Below are positions 42,736 through 52,499 of a stretch of DNA of 64,000 nt, piece by piece. Under the pieces are notes generated by a model, which worked only from the letters and a program-made list of their open reading frames with translations, was not told where the DNA came from and did no database searches. Location of the stretch: NCBI RefSeq assembly GCF_003697815.1, contig NZ_RDQG01000009.1:1-64000 (forward strand), read 5' to 3'. Made by a program: the position numbers and the translations under genes. The first letter of the stretch is position 1. Every line of letters starts with the position of its first letter. The DNA comes from Halalkalicoccus subterraneus (lineage in GTDB: Archaea > Halobacteriota > Halobacteria > Halobacteriales > Halalkalicoccaceae).

Positions 42736-43776
42736 ATGGACGAGACACGACGCCGGTTGTTGAAGGGGGGAGCGGGAGCGATCGCGTCGGCGAGCCTCGC
42801 CGGGTGCACCGACTCGCTGGGTGGCGGGGCACCGAGCGTCGGGACCGAGACGGATGGGGAGGGCGCCGCCACGGCGACGGCGGCGTTTTTCACGCTCGCG
42901 GATTTCGCGCGCAACGTCGGCGGCGACGCCCTCGCGGTCGAGAACGCGGTCCCGACGGGCCAGCACGGCCACGGCTGGGAGCCCCAGTCGGACGTAACGG
43001 TCGAGATCGTCGAGGGCGACGCGTTCGTCCACCTCGGGATCGAGGGGTTCCAACGGTGGGCCGACGACGTCGCCGGCGAGATCGAGGCGAACCACGACGA
43101 CGTGGCACTGATCGCCGTTACCGAAGGGGTCGATCTCTCGGAGTACGGCGATCAGCGCCACGAGGACGGACATGGCACTGACCACGACGAGAACCACAGT
43201 CACGAGGGCTCCGGCGAGCACGACCACGGGAACGGCGACTACGATCCCCACTTCTGGATGGACCCGGTGCGGTCCCAGCAGTCCGTCGAGACCATCCGTG
43301 ACGGTCTGATCAAGGCCGACGACGGCAACGCCGAGTCCTACGAGGAGAACGCCGCGTCGTACGTCGCCGACCTCGAGGAGCTACACGAACGCTTCGAGAC
43401 GGAGCTCGCGGACCGCGACCACGACACCGTCGTTGTCGCCGGGCACGACTCGTATCAGTACCTCGCCGAGCGCTACGACTTCGGGATCCACACGCCCCAG
43501 GGCGTCTCGCCCGACGACGAGGCGAACCCGAACGAGATCGCCGACACGGTCGAACTCGTCGAGCGGGAGGGGATCGAGGTGATCCTCTATGACTACTTCG
43601 ATGGCGACACCCTCGCCCAAACGATCGTCGAGGAGGCAGACACCGCGACCGACGTCGCGATGCTCTCGCCAACCGAGAGCACCACCGGGGAATGGGAGTC
43701 GGAGGGGCTCGGCTACGTCGGCCAGATGGAAGGGATTAACCTCCCGTCGCTCCGAGACGCCCTGGGGGCATCGTAA
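42736..43776 (+). CDS. znuA: Zinc ABC transporter substrate-binding lipoprotein (ZnuA-like)
   Basis: A 346-aa exported binding protein. It has a Tat-type signal (ETRRRLLKGGAGAIASASLAGC) with lipobox Cys for membrane anchoring. The metal site uses His residues in GHGWEP, YDPHFWMDP, VAGHDSYQYLAERY and the final Asp in ILYDYFDGDTL. A His/Asp-rich loop (about residues 148-170, HEDGHGTDHDENHSHEG...) is the zinc-collecting feature of ZnuA rather than MntA proteins. Followed after one base by the ATPase gene. Start 42736 is set by the Tat motif. Confidence 0.92.
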   Translation: MDETRRRLLKGGAGAIASASLAGCTDSLGGGAPSVGTETDGEGAATATAAFFTLADFARNVGGDALAVENAVPTGQHGHGWEPQSDVTVEIVEGDAFVHLGIEGFQRWADDVAGEIEANHDDVALIAVTEGVDLSEYGDQRHEDGHGTDHDENHSHEGSGEHDHGNGDYDPHFWMDPVRSQQSVETIRDGLIKADDGNAESYEENAASYVADLEELHERFETELADRDHDTVVVAGHDSYQYLAERYDFGIHTPQGVSPDDEANPNEIADTVELVEREGIEVILYDYFDGDTLAQTIVEEADTATDVAMLSPTESTTGEWESEGLGYVGQMEGINLPSLRDALGAS

Positions 43777-44529
43777 GTGAACGGAACCGAGTCACCAGTC
43801 ATCGCCGTCGAGGACGTCACCTACTCCTACGGCGGGCGGCCGGCGGTCGAGGACGTCTCGCTGACGGTCGAGTCCGGCGAGTTCCTCGGGCTCGTCGGGC
43901 CGAACGGGTCGGGCAAGACGACACTTCTGAAGCTCATGCTGGGGCTGCTCTCGCCCGACTCCGGGAGCGTCAGGCTGTTCGACCGGCCCGTCGAATCGTT
44001 CGACGCGGGCGAGCGCATCGGCTACGTCTCCCAGCACTCGACGGGCAAGGAACGGACGATGCCGGTGACGGTGCGGGAAGTCGTCACGATGGGGCGCTAT
44101 CCCCACACCCGGTTCGGGTGGCTGCGGAGCCACGACCGCGAGATGGTCGAGGAGGCGCTTTCCCGGGTCGGGATCGCGGAGCTGGCCGACCGGCGGATCA
44201 ACGAGCTCTCGGGCGGGCAGAAACAGCGCGCGTTCATCGCGCGCACGCTCGCGGGCGAGGCGGACCTGCTCGCGCTCGACGAGCCGACCGTCGGGGTCGA
44301 CGCCGACTCCCGGGATCGGTTTTACGACCTGCTCGACGAACTCAACGGCCAGGGGATCACGGTCATCCTGATCGAACACGACATCGGCGTCGTCACCGAC
44401 CACGCCGACCGGATCGCCTGCATCAACCGGGAGCTCTACCACCACGGCGACACCGAGACCTTCGTCGAAAGTGACGCGCTCGCACGGGCCTACGGGACCA
44501 GCAGCCGAATGATCGAACACGGCCACTGA
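43777..44529 (+). CDS. znuC: Zinc ABC transporter ATP-binding protein
   Basis: A 250-aa ABC ATPase from a GTG start right after the znuA stop. Walker A is GPNGSGKTTLL, signature ELSGGQKQRAFIARTLA, Walker B LLALDEPTVGVD, and the H-loop LIEHDIG. It energises uptake by ZnuA/ZnuB. The next gene starts on its last base. Manganese is an alternative substrate for this ATPase class, but the His-rich ZnuA argues for zinc. Confidence 0.92.
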   Translation: MNGTESPVIAVEDVTYSYGGRPAVEDVSLTVESGEFLGLVGPNGSGKTTLLKLMLGLLSPDSGSVRLFDRPVESFDAGERIGYVSQHSTGKERTMPVTVREVVTMGRYPHTRFGWLRSHDREMVEEALSRVGIAELADRRINELSGGQKQRAFIARTLAGEADLLALDEPTVGVDADSRDRFYDLLDELNGQGITVILIEHDIGVVTDHADRIACINRELYHHGDTETFVESDALARAYGTSSRMIEHGH

Positions 44530-45503
44530 TGGGGTCGAACACGCTCCAGCGGTTCGTCCTCGTCGCCTTCGGGCTCGCGGTCCTCGGGCTGTTCGTCCCG
44601 ATCGCCTTCGGGCTCATGCCGCGGGTCTTTTTCGAGTCCTCCTGTAGCCTCGGCCGATCGTTCGGAACCTCGATCGCCTGTTACGGCTTCATCTGGAACG
44701 CGCTCACGACGGCGGTGTTCATCGGGATCGTCGGGCCCGTCATCGGCACCTATCTGGTCCACCGCGAGATGGCACTGATCGGCGAGACGCTCGCCCACGC
44801 CGCCTTCGCGGGCGTCGCCATCGGTACCCTGCTCTTTGCGGGCTCGGGCTGGGGAACTCCACTACTGCTCTCGGCGCTCGTCGCGGGGATCGTCGGGGCG
44901 CTCGCGGTCCAGTTCCTCGCCGAGCGGACCGGCTCGTACGGCGACGTCCCGATCGCGATCATGCTCACGGGGAGCTTCGCGGTCGGCACCCTCGTAATCA
45001 GTCTCGGGGGCGGGTTCGCGACCGTCGACATCAACAGCATCCTCTTCGGGTCGATCGCGACCGTCGACGGCGAGAACGTCCTGTTGATGGCGGTCCTGAG
45101 CATCGCCGTCGTCGGGACTGTCGCGCTGACGTACAAACCGCTGTTGTACATCACGTTCGACGAGGAGGCCGCCCGGGTCGCGCGGTTCAACGTCTCGGCG
45201 TACAACACGCTGCTGATCGTCCTGACTGCGATGGTCGTCGTCGGCTCGATGCAGATCCTCGGGGTCATCCTCGTGGCGGCGATGCTGGTCGTCCCGGTCG
45301 CCGCCGGCTCGCAGGTCACCAATAGTTTCCGGGACTCGCTGTACGCCTCGGTGGTCGTCGGCGAACTCTCGGCCGTGTCGGGCCTGCTGCTTTCGTGGCG
45401 CTACTCGCTGGCGCCGGGCGCGACGATCGTCGTCGTCGCCATCGGGATCTACCTGCTCTCGATCGCGCTCGCCGACCGAACGAACCGCACGAACGCCGGC
45501 TGA
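44529..45503 (+). CDS. znuB: Zinc ABC transporter permease
   Basis: A 324-aa permease of the ABC-3 family with about eight to nine membrane helices. Typical stretches are TYLVHREMALIGETLAHAAFAGVAIG, GSYGDVPIAIMLTGSFAVGTLVISL and ILGVILVAAMLVVPVAAGSQVT. It forms the membrane channel for the znuA-znuC system and overlaps znuC by one base. The N-terminus includes a cysteine-containing outside loop (FFESSCSLGRSFGTSIACYG) not seen in most bacterial versions. Confidence 0.92.
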   Translation: MGSNTLQRFVLVAFGLAVLGLFVPIAFGLMPRVFFESSCSLGRSFGTSIACYGFIWNALTTAVFIGIVGPVIGTYLVHREMALIGETLAHAAFAGVAIGTLLFAGSGWGTPLLLSALVAGIVGALAVQFLAERTGSYGDVPIAIMLTGSFAVGTLVISLGGGFATVDINSILFGSIATVDGENVLLMAVLSIAVVGTVALTYKPLLYITFDEEAARVARFNVSAYNTLLIVLTAMVVVGSMQILGVILVAAMLVVPVAAGSQVTNSFRDSLYASVVVGELSAVSGLLLSWRYSLAPGATIVVVAIGIYLLSIALADRTNRTNAG

Positions 45504-45556
45504 CCGGGGAGCACCACGATCCGCACCCCTAAGTGCTCGACGCCGGTAGCGGGCGT

Positions 45557-46492
45557 ATGGCGTGGTACGCGCTGCGGGCGGCCGGCGAGTCCGTGCGGGC
45601 GACGCGGGTCCTGCTCGCGAGCGCCTCGCTCGCGGCGTGGGGCCGCCTCGCAGTTCTCGTGCCGTTCGTCGGCACGCTCGTGACGCCCTTTCTCACCGAT
45701 TTTAATCGGGGGCCGTCCCCGGTGGCGCTCGTCGCAAGCGCCACGGCGCCGGGACTTCTCACGGCGGCGCTCGTTGCGGCGCTCGCGCTCTTCGTGGGGG
45801 CCGTCTTCGAGTTCGTCTTCCTCGATGCGCTTCGTGGCCGGCAGATACGACTCCGCTCGGAAAGCCGGCGCCACCTCCGGTCGGGTCTAGAACTGTTCGC
45901 GCTTCGGGTCGCGCTGGCCGTCCCCGTCGGACTCGCGCTGGTCGCACCGATCGTAATCGAGGGATGGCTCGCCTTACTCCTCCCGCTCGCGGTCGTGATC
46001 AGCGCGCTCGCCCTCGATCGGTTGACGGTCGCGTTCGTCGTTCCAATCGCATTGGTCGAGGCCTGTTCGCTCCGCGAGGCGTGGCGGGCGTTCGCGCGAA
46101 CGCTCCGTGCGGCTTGGCACGAATACGCGGCGTATCTACTGGTCGCGGCGACCCTCTGGGTCGCGATCGCCCTCGTCGGCGGCTTGCTCGGCGGGCTGGT
46201 GGCGGTCGCGCTGCTCGTTCCCTTTGGAATCCTCGGGGTAACGATCGACGCCGCGCTCTCGGCGCAGGGACTTTCGGGGGCGCTCGTGGGTCGAACGGTC
46301 CTCACAACCCTCTCGATCCCCTACGTTCTCGCGCTCCTGGCGGCGGTCTCGCTCGTTCACGTCCCGCTCGTCACGTACCTGCGGTACGTCGCACTGTTCG
46401 TCCTCGGCGACGTCGACGAGCGCCACGACCCGATCCCGCGGCTTCGGGCGTCGATTCGACGCGGAACGGGGACCGGACGACCCGGGCAATGA
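45557..46492 (+). CDS. DUF7544-like multi-pass membrane protein
   Basis: A 311-aa hydrophobic protein with about six membrane helices, beginning MAWYALRAAGESVRATRVLLASASLAAWGRLAVLV and ending in a basic tail (RRGTGTGRPGQ). It fits an uncharacterised haloarchaeal membrane family. It follows znuB by about 50 bp on the same strand, so could be in the same transcript, but nothing ties it to zinc. Start at 45557 is preferred over a GTG at 45533. Confidence 0.72.
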   Translation: MAWYALRAAGESVRATRVLLASASLAAWGRLAVLVPFVGTLVTPFLTDFNRGPSPVALVASATAPGLLTAALVAALALFVGAVFEFVFLDALRGRQIRLRSESRRHLRSGLELFALRVALAVPVGLALVAPIVIEGWLALLLPLAVVISALALDRLTVAFVVPIALVEACSLREAWRAFARTLRAAWHEYAAYLLVAATLWVAIALVGGLLGGLVAVALLVPFGILGVTIDAALSAQGLSGALVGRTVLTTLSIPYVLALLAAVSLVHVPLVTYLRYVALFVLGDVDERHDPIPRLRASIRRGTGTGRPGQ

Positions 46493-46813
46493 CTGCAAGA
46501 GGTCCCGTCGGCACTACTGTATGGCGAGTACACCCGAAAAGGGTGGCGGCCGGTCCCGGGCATGGACGGCCGCTCGTGCCGGTCTGTCAGAGGTACCCGG
46601 CGATCTTTGTTATCCGATCGACCGTCTTTATCCCATCGACTGGAGTAACGATCCGGCCGTGTCTCCTCCCATATATGGATTTCTCTGTTTTATATATGCG
46701 AGCGCGGGCGGCAGCGATCCGTCCGGCTCGGAGCGCACCGTGGGCAGTAGACGAACCGCAGGACGAGCCGCCGTATCCGAGGGTATAATAACCCTACCGT
46801 TCGACGTGCGGGT
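46493..46813. other. 321-bp gap, only a promoter seen
   Basis: No gene is recognisable; frames here lack motifs. TATAATAA (46783-46790) is about 27 bases before the PRC-barrel ATG and is its likely promoter. AT-rich stretches around 46668-46698 have no assigned role. Confidence 0.5.
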
Positions 46814-47113
46814 ATGGATCAGGAGCGTCCCTCCCAGGAGATCACGTCGCTCGTTGGTCGAGAGGTCTACTCGAGCAACGGCGTGTTCGTCGGCGAAATC
46901 GAGGACATCAAGCTCGATCTTGGAACGGAGATCGTCACCGGGCTCGCGCTGCGCGAACCCAACGAGGAACTGTTCGGCGCACAGATCCGCGGGACGCGCG
47001 GCGTCCTCGTTCCGTATCGCTGGGTGCGGGCGGTCGGGGACGTCGTTCTGGTGAACGACGTGGTCGAACGCCTCGTTACGCCCGAAGAGGAAGGCGAAGA
47101 AGTCGTCGCCTGA
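46814..47113 (+). CDS. PRC-barrel domain protein
   Basis: A 99-aa small beta-barrel: EITSLVGREVYSSNGVFVGEIEDIKLDLGTEIVTGLAL and GTRGVLVPYRWVRAVGDVVLV are the two halves of a PRC barrel. Such small archaeal proteins are thought to help RNA processing or, as recently named for haloarchaea, cell division (CdpB-type proteins). Leaderless promoter at 46783. It lies beside a DHH phosphoesterase on the opposite strand; the pair is often seen together in haloarchaea. A cell-division role is family-based inference. Confidence 0.88.
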   Translation: MDQERPSQEITSLVGREVYSSNGVFVGEIEDIKLDLGTEIVTGLALREPNEELFGAQIRGTRGVLVPYRWVRAVGDVVLVNDVVERLVTPEEEGEEVVA

Positions 47114-47125
47114 GCAGCCTACGAG

Positions 47126-48601
47126 CTACGACCCGTTCGAGCCCTCGCTTTCGACGCCCATCGCGGCGAACAGTTTCTTCCGAACCGCCTCCTCGGTGAG
47201 GTGCAACAGCGTCTCGCGGTTGTCCTCGTTGGTCTCGATGCCCGTGAAGATGCCAAGCGGGATCTCGACGCGTGCCTGCGTGGAGTGGCCCATCGTCTCG
47301 CCGATCTCCTCGAAGGCGTCGAGCAGCACGCGCCCGATGTTGAGCCGGATGTCCTTCGAGCGCGCTGCGAGGTAGATGGTGTTGTCCGCGATCCCGAAGA
47401 CGGCGGTCGTGGTGATCCCTTCCAGATTGAGGAGGTGCTGGGCGGCCTGTTCGAGCGCCTCGCGGTCCCGGATGAATCCCGCATTCGAGACGAGGTGACT
47501 CCCCTGGACCTCGCGGTTCGTGATGGCCTCGGCGAGCACGTCGAGCGTCTCGGGGCTCATCGAGGGTGATTCGACCTGCTCTAAGGTGTCGTGGTTCGCG
47601 AACGGGTAGAGGTAGGCTGCCGCCGTCAGATCCGCCGGGGTCGTATCGCGCTTGAAGTCGAGCGTCTCGGCGCGGATCCCGTAGAGCAGCGCGGTCGCGA
47701 CCGACTCGCCCAGGCTGAGGTCGAACTCCTGGATGTACTTCGTGAGGATCGTCGACGTGGAGTTCATCTGCGGGCGGATGTCGATGAAGGGGAGGCCGTC
47801 GGGCAGGTCTCGATCGATATCGATGTCGTGGTGGTCGATGAGGACGTCGACCGGCTCGTCGAACTCGACGTTCGCATCGGTCAGCATCGCGTGATCGACC
47901 AGCGCGACCGTATCGAACCCGTCGAACGCGTCGACGTCCTCGCGCGCAAGCGACGTCATCTCGACGTCGAGTAAGTTGACGAACGCGCGGTTCTCCTGAT
48001 GACCCATGTCCCCAAAGTAGAAGATCTCCGCCTCGACGTCGAGGTACTCTGCGATCGCCCGCAGCGCGACCGCGCTCGCGATCGCGTCCGGGTCGGGGTT
48101 CTCGTGGGTAACGATCGCGAGTTTCTGTTCGGTGGCGGTGATGATCTCCGAGAGGTGCTGGGCGCGGTGTTCGAGCTCGCCCGATTCGAGCAGCCGGAGA
48201 GCGGACTCGGCGATGACCGCCGAGGGGTTGATGACGCTGTTGGCACCGAGGTCGGCGAGCTCGTCGCCCGAGACGGGATCGCTCGCGCGAGCGATGATGA
48301 ACTGGTCGTCCCCGAGTCCGCGGACGTTCGAGACGGCGGCCTTGTTCGCCTCGACGTCCGAGGAGAGGATCAGGACTACGTCTCGGTCGGCGACGCTTTC
48401 TGCGACCGCTTGCTCGCGGATATCTCCCGCCTGTGCGTTCATGTCCCGATCCCGCAGGGTCTCGACGCGGTCCTCGTCGCGGTCGACGATCAGCACCTCC
48501 TTGCCCTGATCGAGCAGTTCGTCGGCGACCGCGTGGCCGACGCTACCACAGCCGAGAATCGCATATCGAGACATCGAGGAGATCGTGACGCCGGTACTCA
48601 T
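47126..48601 (-). CDS. DHH-family phosphoesterase with N-terminal TrkA-N (RCK) domain
   Basis: A 491-aa protein. Residues about 10-140 form a TrkA-N/RCK NAD-binding domain (YAILGCGSVGHAVADELLDQGKEVLIVD). Residues about 160-330 are a DHH domain with metal motifs HENPDPDAIASA, VDHAM, and DHHDID. The rest is DHHA1-like, with GHSTQARVEIPLG. Members hydrolyse cyclic dinucleotides or nanoRNA (NrnA/GdpP-type); the fused RCK may make it nucleotide or redox responsive. ATG at 48601 has a TTAAG element about 30 bases upstream; 48574 is an alternative start. Confidence 0.88.
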   Translation of the reverse strand: MSTGVTISSMSRYAILGCGSVGHAVADELLDQGKEVLIVDRDEDRVETLRDRDMNAQAGDIREQAVAESVADRDVVLILSSDVEANKAAVSNVRGLGDDQFIIARASDPVSGDELADLGANSVINPSAVIAESALRLLESGELEHRAQHLSEIITATEQKLAIVTHENPDPDAIASAVALRAIAEYLDVEAEIFYFGDMGHQENRAFVNLLDVEMTSLAREDVDAFDGFDTVALVDHAMLTDANVEFDEPVDVLIDHHDIDIDRDLPDGLPFIDIRPQMNSTSTILTKYIQEFDLSLGESVATALLYGIRAETLDFKRDTTPADLTAAAYLYPFANHDTLEQVESPSMSPETLDVLAEAITNREVQGSHLVSNAGFIRDREALEQAAQHLLNLEGITTTAVFGIADNTIYLAARSKDIRLNIGRVLLDAFEEIGETMGHSTQARVEIPLGIFTGIETNEDNRETLLHLTEEAVRKKLFAAMGVESEGSNGS

Positions 48602-48848
48602 CGTCCACTTCCTAGCTGCGGACCGTACTTAATCCCCTGCTTTTCGACACACGGGACGCGCCGAATCCCGGAAACATCCCCCGTACGTCGATCTATCCAC
48701 TCCTCAGAAAGGGCTTCGTGACCGGTATCCCATCCTGCCCGTCCGTCAAGCGATCCCGGTCATCGGCGGTGACGGACCAGCTCCAACGGGGATGCGGTCG
48801 CCGCGAGAAGGGAAAGCCTCTTTATCCGCTCTGTGGAACTACGGGTGA

Positions 48849-48922
<74 letters not shown>

Positions 48923-49048
48923 TTGGTCTTGTATACGTATCCGCAAGCGATGGGTGACGAACCCGAACGATTCGTAATCGATGAGTCCCGAACAACTATA
49001 TCGTGCGTGATATCGTCTCGCAATGGGGATGACTGAAGTATCAGGACG

Positions 49049-50215
49049 GTGTATGGACTCACAGTGGATGGGGAGTCGCGGTCGGTAGGAGAGGGGAGGC
49101 CACCGGCGGAATCGACCGACAGGTCAGGATCGAGTATCGGCCGTCGGCGGTTCGTCAAGGCACTCGGCGTATCGGGACTCGGACTCGCGAGCGCCAGTCG
49201 GCTCTCGGGGCGGGAGTTCGAGGTAGCGAGCGGCGGGTCGGTCGAGATCGTCTACGCGTACGCCCGGACCGATCCCGAGGACCCGATGTCGTTGGCCCCG
49301 CGGACCAAGACCGTCGACGCCGAGTGGTACAACGAGCTACAGGCGGCGCTGTCGAACTACGACGCGATCGACTTATCCGAGATCAGCGGCGTGCTCGAGG
49401 CGGCTCTCGTCCCCGGCGACGGTGACGAAGGAAGTTCGGTCGCCGTCGGCGTGACGGACGAGGAAGTCGGCGACCGACTACGCGCCCTGCTCGACGGGGT
49501 TCCGGTCGACGGGTCGGTCGCCGAGGTGACGGCGAACGAGGGGGGTGTCGACCTCGAACCAGTCAGGGAGTTCGACCTCGACAGCGGCGTTTCGGTTCCC
49601 GGCGGGGTCGCCTGTGGGGAAACGGAGGGACTCGCGACGCTCGCGCCGGCGATCTATGACTCCGCCGACGGTCAGCGGTTCTTCGCGACCGCGGGACACC
49701 TCTACGCCGACACCGACAGCACCGAATTGACGCTCGTCTCGGCCGGCAAGCGCGTCGGTATCGGCCGGATGGCCCACCGGTATCGAGACGAGGACCTCGC
49801 GTTGATCGCTCCCATGGGCGAGTTCGCACCCGATAACGCGCTCGCCGGCGGCGCACCAAACCGAGTCGTGGGTCAGTTCACCCGTCTGGGGCTCGCGGAT
49901 CTCGCGGCCCGCGATGCCGAGATCCACAAGATCGGCGCGATGAGCGGGCACACCACGGGCGAGATCCAGGCGATCGACGGCGTGACCTGCGTCTACGGTG
50001 ACCCCTGCAAGCGTGGTCAGCTGAAGTGGGGCCACGAAGCGGATTTCACGGACGGCGACAGCGGGTCGGTCTCCTTCGCCCCGGACCCCGAGAACCCCGA
50101 CGAGCAGGTGCTCGTCTGCGGGCTGAACAACGCCCGGACGTGGTGGCCCGGTGAGGACTACATCTGGGGGACGGGTGCATATCGCCTTCAAGAGGAGTAC
50201 GGATATACCTTCTAA
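49049..50215 (+). CDS. Tat-exported trypsin-like (S1) serine protease
   Basis: A 388-aa protein with a twin-arginine signal (GRRRFVKALGVSGLGLASAS, residues 31-50) after a 30-residue N-tail. The catalytic triad is His217 (FATAGHLY), Asp249 (DEDLALI) and Ser338 (DGDSGSVSF), the chymotrypsin-fold order. Cys314 and Cys320 may form a disulfide. It is probably secreted, or membrane-held, and folded in the cytoplasm first, as usual for haloarchaea. Starts with GTG at 49049; the ATG at 49053 is out of frame. Natural substrate unknown; the specificity pocket cannot be read by eye. Confidence 0.8.
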   Translation: MYGLTVDGESRSVGEGRPPAESTDRSGSSIGRRRFVKALGVSGLGLASASRLSGREFEVASGGSVEIVYAYARTDPEDPMSLAPRTKTVDAEWYNELQAALSNYDAIDLSEISGVLEAALVPGDGDEGSSVAVGVTDEEVGDRLRALLDGVPVDGSVAEVTANEGGVDLEPVREFDLDSGVSVPGGVACGETEGLATLAPAIYDSADGQRFFATAGHLYADTDSTELTLVSAGKRVGIGRMAHRYRDEDLALIAPMGEFAPDNALAGGAPNRVVGQFTRLGLADLAARDAEIHKIGAMSGHTTGEIQAIDGVTCVYGDPCKRGQLKWGHEADFTDGDSGSVSFAPDPENPDEQVLVCGLNNARTWWPGEDYIWGTGAYRLQEEYGYTF

Positions 50216-50234
50216 CGGATCTTTTTCATCGTTG

Positions 50235-50307
50235 GGTTCGCGCTTCGCGCGAACCACTCCTCGAAAGATCTCCTCCAAAAAGCCGCGAGCGCCAACGACG
50301 CTCGCGG
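50235..50307. terminator. Two perfect 9-bp hairpins between convergent genes
   Basis: GGTTCGCGC/GCGCGAACC (50235-50243, 50247-50255; 3-base loop) and CCGCGAGCG/CGCTCGCGG (50283-50291, 50299-50307; 7-base loop), between the protease stop and the convergent small membrane gene. Placed and shaped like a bidirectional terminator or mRNA 3'-end stabiliser. Confidence 0.5.
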
Positions 50308-50344
50308 TCCGCACGAAATCGGCGACGATAGACCGTGTTCGAGA

Positions 50345-50551
50345 TCAGTTCCCGACTCGGACTCGGAGACGCGCCAGCCCGTCCGCATAGATGAGCCAGT
50401 ACGAGAGCGGAATCGCGAGGATCACCACCGCGACGGTGACTGGGAGCTGAGTCAACGGATCGGGAGGGAGTAGCAGCGTACCAATAGCGAACCCAATACT
50501 GACTAACACGACGTTCGTCACGAGAAATCGAGTCCAGTGGGCTTGGTTCAT
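50345..50551 (-). CDS. Small two-helix membrane protein
   Basis: A 68-aa protein with two hydrophobic segments (FLVTNVVLVSIGFAIGTLLL and VTVAVVILAIPLSYWLIYA) and a basic C-terminus. Not recognised as a named family. A TTTATTTAC element sits about 27 bases before the ATG, supporting a leaderless real gene. It lies between the protease and guaB and is transcribed in the guaB direction, 64 bp after guaB ends. Confidence 0.65.
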   Translation of the reverse strand: MNQAHWTRFLVTNVVLVSIGFAIGTLLLPPDPLTQLPVTVAVVILAIPLSYWLIYADGLARLRVRVGN

Positions 50552-50615
50552 ATATTACAAATAATACAAATGTAAATAAACCATCCGGCCGAGCCCGACG
50601 GGAGGCGAGGCGAGC

Positions 50616-52097
50616 CTACTCCTGTGTCGGGCTGTAGTTCGGAGCCTCGTCGGTGATGACGACGTCATGGGCATGACCCTCGGCCTGGCCCGCAGAGGAG
50701 ACGCGTACGAACTCCGCGCGCTCCTTGAACTCGGGGACGGTCCCCGCGCCGACGTAGCCCATCCCGCTTTTCATCCCGCCGGTCAGTTGGTGAAGCTCGC
50801 TTTCGAGACTGCCCTTGTAGGGCGTTGCGGCCTCGACCCCTTCGGGGACGTACTCCTCTTCCTCCTCGGGGTCGTCCTTCAGGTAGCGGTCGCCGCCGCC
50901 CGAGCGCATGGCGCCCACCGAGCCCATGCCCCTGTACTGTTTGTAGCGCTTGCCGTTCATCGTGATGACCCGGCCCGGAGCTTCGTCGGTGCCGGCGAAG
51001 TAGGAGCCGAGCATCACGGCGTCGGCGCCGGCGGCGATCGACTTGATCGCGTCGCCCGAGTAGCGGATACCGCCGTCGGCGATCACGGGCACGCCACGGT
51101 CGGCGGCGACGTCCGCGACCTGCGCGACGGCGGTGATCTGGGGCATTCCCGAGCCCGAGACGATTCGGGTCGTACAGATCGAGCCGGGGCCGATCCCGAC
51201 CTTGAGGCCGTCTGCGAACCCGACGATCGCTTCCGCGGCCTCGCGGGTCCCGACGTTGCCGACGACGACGTCGGCCTCAACGTTCTCGGTGATCGCGCGC
51301 GCGCTGTCGATGACGTTCAGGTTGTGGGCGTGCGCACAGTCGATGAAGAGGACGTCCGCGCCGGCCTCGTCGGCGGCGACCGCGCGTTCGTCGTCGAAGG
51401 GACCGACCGCGACGCCGACCCGCAGCCGGTCGTTTTCGTCGTGGATCGCGTCGCCGTACTCGCGGCGCTGGAGGATCCCCTGCATGGTGACGAGCCCCTG
51501 CAGGCGGTTGTCGCCGTCGACGATGGGGACGCGCTCGATCTTGTGCTCGTACATGAGTTCGAGCGCCTCGCGCGCCGAGACGTCCTCGGGGGCGGTGATG
51601 ACCTCGTCGGTCATCGCCTCGCGCACGGCGTCGCGCTCGCCGACCTCGAGGTACGGCCGGATGTCGGTCCCCGAGATGATCCCGAGGACCTCCCCCTCGT
51701 CGTTGATGACGGGGGCCCCCGAGACCCCCTCGTGTTCCATCATCGCGTCGACGTCCCGTACTGTTTGCTCGGGGTTCGCGGTGACCACGTCCCGAATGAT
51801 GAGTTCATCGGCACGTTTGACGCGCTCGATCGCTTCGACCATCGCGGGCACGTCCATGTTCCGATGAAGGACGCCCAGCCCACCCTGCCGGGCCATTTCG
51901 ATCGCCAGATCGCTCTCGGTGACGGTGTCCATCGCCGCCGAGAGGACGGGGACGTTGAGCTCGACGTTCGTCGAGACACGTGTGGAAAGGTTCGCGTCGT
52001 CGGGTTCGACGCGGCTCTCTTTGGGTCTGAGCAGCACGTCGTCGAACGTCAGCGCTTCCGGTACGTCGAGTTTGTCGAGGAAAGCGTTACTCGCCAT
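50616..52097 (-). CDS. guaB: Inosine-5'-monophosphate dehydrogenase
   Basis: A 493-aa [30 protein letters not shown] is the family start; two CBS domains occupy about residues 95-215; the catalytic loop is [18 protein letters not shown] (nucleophilic Cys), and [25 protein letters not shown] plus [10 protein letters not shown] hold IMP. It converts IMP to XMP with NAD, the committed step to GTP. ATG at 52097 is preceded by a CCCTTTTGG box about 28 bases upstream; the 71-residue longer frame is not family-like. Confidence 0.97.
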   Translation of the reverse strand: MASNAFLDKLDVPEALTFDDVLLRPKESRVEPDDANLSTRVSTNVELNVPVLSAAMDTVTESDLAIEMARQGGLGVLHRNMDVPAMVEAIERVKRADELIIRDVVTANPEQTVRDVDAMMEHEGVSGAPVINDEGEVLGIISGTDIRPYLEVGERDAVREAMTDEVITAPEDVSAREALELMYEHKIERVPIVDGDNRLQGLVTMQGILQRREYGDAIHDENDRLRVGVAVGPFDDERAVAADEAGADVLFIDCAHAHNLNVIDSARAITENVEADVVVGNVGTREAAEAIVGFADGLKVGIGPGSICTTRIVSGSGMPQITAVAQVADVAADRGVPVIADGGIRYSGDAIKSIAAGADAVMLGSYFAGTDEAPGRVITMNGKRYKQYRGMGSVGAMRSGGGDRYLKDDPEEEEEYVPEGVEAATPYKGSLESELHQLTGGMKSGMGYVGAGTVPEFKERAEFVRVSSAGQAEGHAHDVVITDEAPNYSPTQE

Positions 52098-52499
52098 ATA
52101 AACCGTCTGCAACGCCGGCCCAAAAGGGTTGCGAGACAAGCGACCGTTTGGGTGATGGGCCCACCCGAAAACCGTCCCGACCGCCACCGTCACGGCCGGT
52201 TTCGAACCACGGGATACCACACCAACGGAGAAACTCGTGGACGTTCGCACGGGAATGTACACCGATGACCGGACGTGCGTACTGCAGAGTGGCGACACCA
52301 CCCACACAACGCTTATGAATATACATCATTGTTGTACTTAGTATGGACGCTATCAGCGCAACCCGGTGGAACGTGAGTCGACAGCGAAGCGAGTTCGACA
52401 GCACGTTCACCGGGTTCACCACTCTGATGGAGTCCAAACGATCCTGCTCGCAGTCGGGGCGCGTGAGCCGGAGATCTGGCGGTTCGTTACGCGATCGTC
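52098..52499. other. 402-bp gap with divergent promoters and a possible 54-aa leader ORF
   Basis: A TATA-like CTTATGAAT (52312-52320) is about 27 bases before an ATG at 52343 that opens a 54-aa frame (MDAISATRWNVSRQ...) ending at 52506, just inside the next gene in another frame. It could be a leader peptide or chance; either way the next gene has a roughly 157-nt leader. The left part holds the guaB promoter. Confidence 0.35.

Noticed and set aside
46521-47054. 177-aa frame overlapping the PRC-barrel gene
   Set aside because: Out of frame with the conserved PRC barrel, Arg/Ser-rich and without motif.
50667-52268. 533-aa open frame opposite guaB
   Set aside because: Mirror image of a highly conserved IMP dehydrogenase; no recognisable domain.
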